Assembly (NCBI GenBank): GCA_030627475.1
Contig: DAOURZ010000099.1
Coordinates: 1 to 5,877, forward strand
Reading direction: 5' to 3'
From: Deltaproteobacteria bacterium
Lineage (GTDB): Bacteria > Desulfobacterota > Desulfobacteria > Desulfobacterales > ETH-SRB1
Length of the DNA: 5,877 nucleotides
Part shown: positions 5,408 through 5,877 of the stretch, piece after piece
How positions within the stretch are numbered: position 1 is the first letter of the stretch
How the letters are laid out: the number at the start of each line of letters is the position of its first letter
Translations under genes and position numbers: made by a program
The notes under the pieces: generated by a model
Told to the model about the DNA's origin: nothing
Seen by the model: only the letters and a program-made list of their open reading frames with translations
The model's database searches: none

Positions 5408-5877
5408 ATGAAAAAAATATTTGTTATTTTGTCAGCAATAATGCTTGCAATGGTATTTGCAATTCCTGCAGGTGCAAGTGAGGGTGCAGTTGAATGGGAT
5501 TTTTATGGAAGTGTGCGTATGCAAACATTTAGCTCTTATCAGGATAAAAATACCAGCTCAAGCGGTTTTGACGACAGAGATTCAAGATGGGGTCTGAATC
5601 CGGTTTCACATATTGGCGCAAAAGTACATAAGGGTAATATAGGCGGTTGTTTTGAATATGGTGCTAAATATGATTATGATCATGGTCATGATAATTCTAA
5701 TTTAACGTTAAGAAAAATATATGGAACCTGGGATTTTGGAGCTGGCGAATTAACTGTTGGAAAAACATATACACCCATTCATTTTGTTACAAATCAGGTT
5801 TATGATAATGATTATGGTTTGAGAGGTTTTGGTGCTTTCTATGAATACAACCCCATGATTCAGGTTAAGGTTGATGG
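5408..5877 (+). CDS. Outer-membrane porin-like beta-barrel protein, N-terminal part (3' end outside the window)
   Basis: The first 156 residues of a secreted protein; the frame stays open to the window end. Residues 1-23 form a clear Sec signal peptide: MKK, a hydrophobic core, then AGA with likely cleavage after Ala23. The mature part shows alternating hydrophobic/polar strands rich in Gly, Tyr, Phe and Trp, such as WDFYGSVRMQTF (29-40), HIGAKVHKGNIGGCFEYGAKYDY, LRKIYGTWDF and ELTVGKTYTPIHF, separated by Asp/Asn/Ser-rich turns. This fits an outer-membrane diffusion porin of the kind common in Desulfobacterales. A cysteine in the third strand region (GGCFEYG) is uncommon for porins. It has its own promoter region and strong ribosome-binding site, so it is probably a separate transcription unit. 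Substrate preference cannot be inferred. The porin class is moderately sure; the beta-barrel outer-membrane location is surer. Confidence 0.75.
   Translation, partial: MKKIFVILSAIMLAMVFAIPAGASEGAVEWDFYGSVRMQTFSSYQDKNTSSSGFDDRDSRWGLNPVSHIGAKVHKGNIGGCFEYGAKYDYDHGHDNSNLTLRKIYGTWDFGAGELTVGKTYTPIHFVTNQVYDNDYGLRGFGAFYEYNPMIQVKVD

Overview
The window is about 5.9 kb of AT-rich bacterial DNA with every supported gene on the + strand. It looks like a housekeeping operon followed by the start of a separate outer-membrane gene. The gene order is argS (3' end), a SPOR-domain membrane protein, gatC, gatA, a 60-residue protein of unknown function and mutL. This order, the sequence style of the proteins and the porin-like gene at the end suggest a Gram-negative, anaerobic Desulfobacterota (deltaproteobacterial, Desulfobacterales-like) genome. 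That placement rests on recalled family patterns, not on a search.

Layout. Positions 1-700 hold the C-terminal part of arginyl-tRNA synthetase. Positions 700-1410 encode a single-pass membrane protein with a periplasmic SPOR (peptidoglycan-binding) domain. Positions 1410-1694 (gatC) and 1751-3211 (gatA) encode two of the three subunits of the Asp/Glu-tRNA amidotransferase; gatB is not in the window. Positions 3227-3409 encode a small charged protein. Positions 3426-5153 encode MutL with an intact C-terminal endonuclease site. Positions 5154-5407 are non-coding and contain a heptamer repeat array, a plausible sigma-70 promoter, a small palindrome and a G-rich tract. From 5408 to the window end is the 5' part of a beta-barrel porin-like gene with a signal peptide.

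The first three genes overlap by one base at TAATG junctions and are probably translationally coupled. The gatC-gatA gap is the exception: it contains a long near-perfect inverted repeat whose left arm overlaps the gatC stop codon. The operon joins tRNA charging (ArgRS, GatCA), a cell-envelope protein and mismatch repair. These are probably co-transcribed rather than functionally linked.

I found no mobile element, CRISPR array, RNA gene or defence system. The observations most worth checking are the gatC-gatA stem-loop, the heptamer repeats (one clean array after mutL, and a degenerate one that appears to form both the end of the SPOR gene and the gatC ribosome-binding site), the small gatA-mutL protein, and the long leader of the porin gene.
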